Shown here: one piece after another, positions 63,937 to 64,000 of the stretch
Position numbering within the stretch: position 1 is the stretch's first letter
Layout of the letters: every line of letters begins with the position of its first letter
From: an uncultured Planctomycetota bacterium
Lineage (GTDB): Bacteria; Planctomycetota; Brocadiia; CAIUPP01
Length of the DNA: 64,000 nt
Assembly (NCBI GenBank): GCA_903901045.1
Contig: CAIUPP010000121.1
Coordinates: forward strand, 20,396 to 84,395
Direction of reading: 5' to 3'
Made by a program: the position numbers and the translations under genes
Notes under the pieces: generated by a model
Database searches by the model: none
Seen by the model: the letters and a program-made list of their open reading frames with translations, nothing else
Told to the model about the DNA's origin: nothing

Positions 63937-64000
63937 TAATGCTTATTCTGAGAGGGTTTTTCTGAATAATCACGTTTAATGAATCAGTTGCAAATACAAG

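Overview
ORGANISM. Most of the window reads as a bacterium of PVC or planctomycete/lentisphaera-like type. It has two DUF1559 prepilin-like proteins (FTL[V/I]ELL N-terminus, H-x9-DG C-terminus), a LacI regulator, many glycan-active enzymes, a ceramidase-like protein and Gfo/Idh, UroD-like and amidohydrolase genes, mostly with clear Shine-Dalgarno (SD) sites. Against this background, about 3.9-10.05 kb looks archaeal. It encodes an Orc1/Cdc6-type replication initiator and a catalytic-domain-only tyrosine recombinase. Seven BRE/TATA-like elements (CTTTATAA or CTTATATA behind an A-rich BRE) precede its genes, and three of those genes start 22-26 nt after the TATA box with no SD. An archaeal element in a bacterium is my preferred reading. 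A chimeric contig, or an archaeal host with many acquired bacterial genes, is not excluded.

LAYOUT. (1) 0-3.6 kb: C-terminus of a probable SNF2-type helicase, a small protein and an SMC/Rad50-like ATPase with a CPFC hook, possibly a defence operon. (2) 3.6-10.05 kb: archaeal-type module with integrase, two small leaderless genes, orc1/cdc6, a 420-bp possible origin, a DUF488 protein, a secreted half-Hint protein, and a HerA/DUF87 ATPase with a helical partner. (3) 10.2-16.4 kb: a membrane glycosyltransferase, then a CHAT protease convergent with a 1098-aa NTPase-HD protein. (4) 16.7-29.5 kb: a tightly packed plasmid/island-type operon: ParB, DUF932, HTH regulator, small membrane protein, Cys-rich protein, HerA-like ATPase with wHTH and nuclease-like tail, two-TM protein, VWA-TM-FHA protein, 941-aa tubulin-like protein, ThiF/E1-like protein, coiled-coil protein and radical SAM protein. 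(5) 29.5-32.3 kb: small and large serine recombinases and a ribbon-helix-helix protein, ending in a 45-nt tRNA-Met(CAT) 3' fragment that supplies the large recombinase's stop codon. (6) 32.5-34.2 kb: DUF4143 ATPase with a palindromic operator candidate, and a DUF202 membrane protein. (7) 34.3-63.6 kb: carbohydrate locus. The minus strand carries secreted and cytosolic glycoside hydrolase-like proteins, MFS and BASS transporters, an epimerase, a LamG protein and two prepilin-like proteins. A LacI repressor diverges from a six-gene plus-strand operon (sialidase-like, amidohydrolase, UroD-like, Gfo/Idh, nitrilase, metallo-beta-lactamase fold).

HOW IT FITS. The left 32 kb behaves like a mosaic integrative island with three recombinases, two replication/partition systems and defence-like genes, bounded on the right by a tRNA attachment scar. 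The right 30 kb is a catabolic island for complex, probably host- or algae-derived, glycans. The most novel pieces are the archaeal-type module and the FHA/tubulin-like/E1-like/HerA operon. All family names come from reading motifs; no database search was run.
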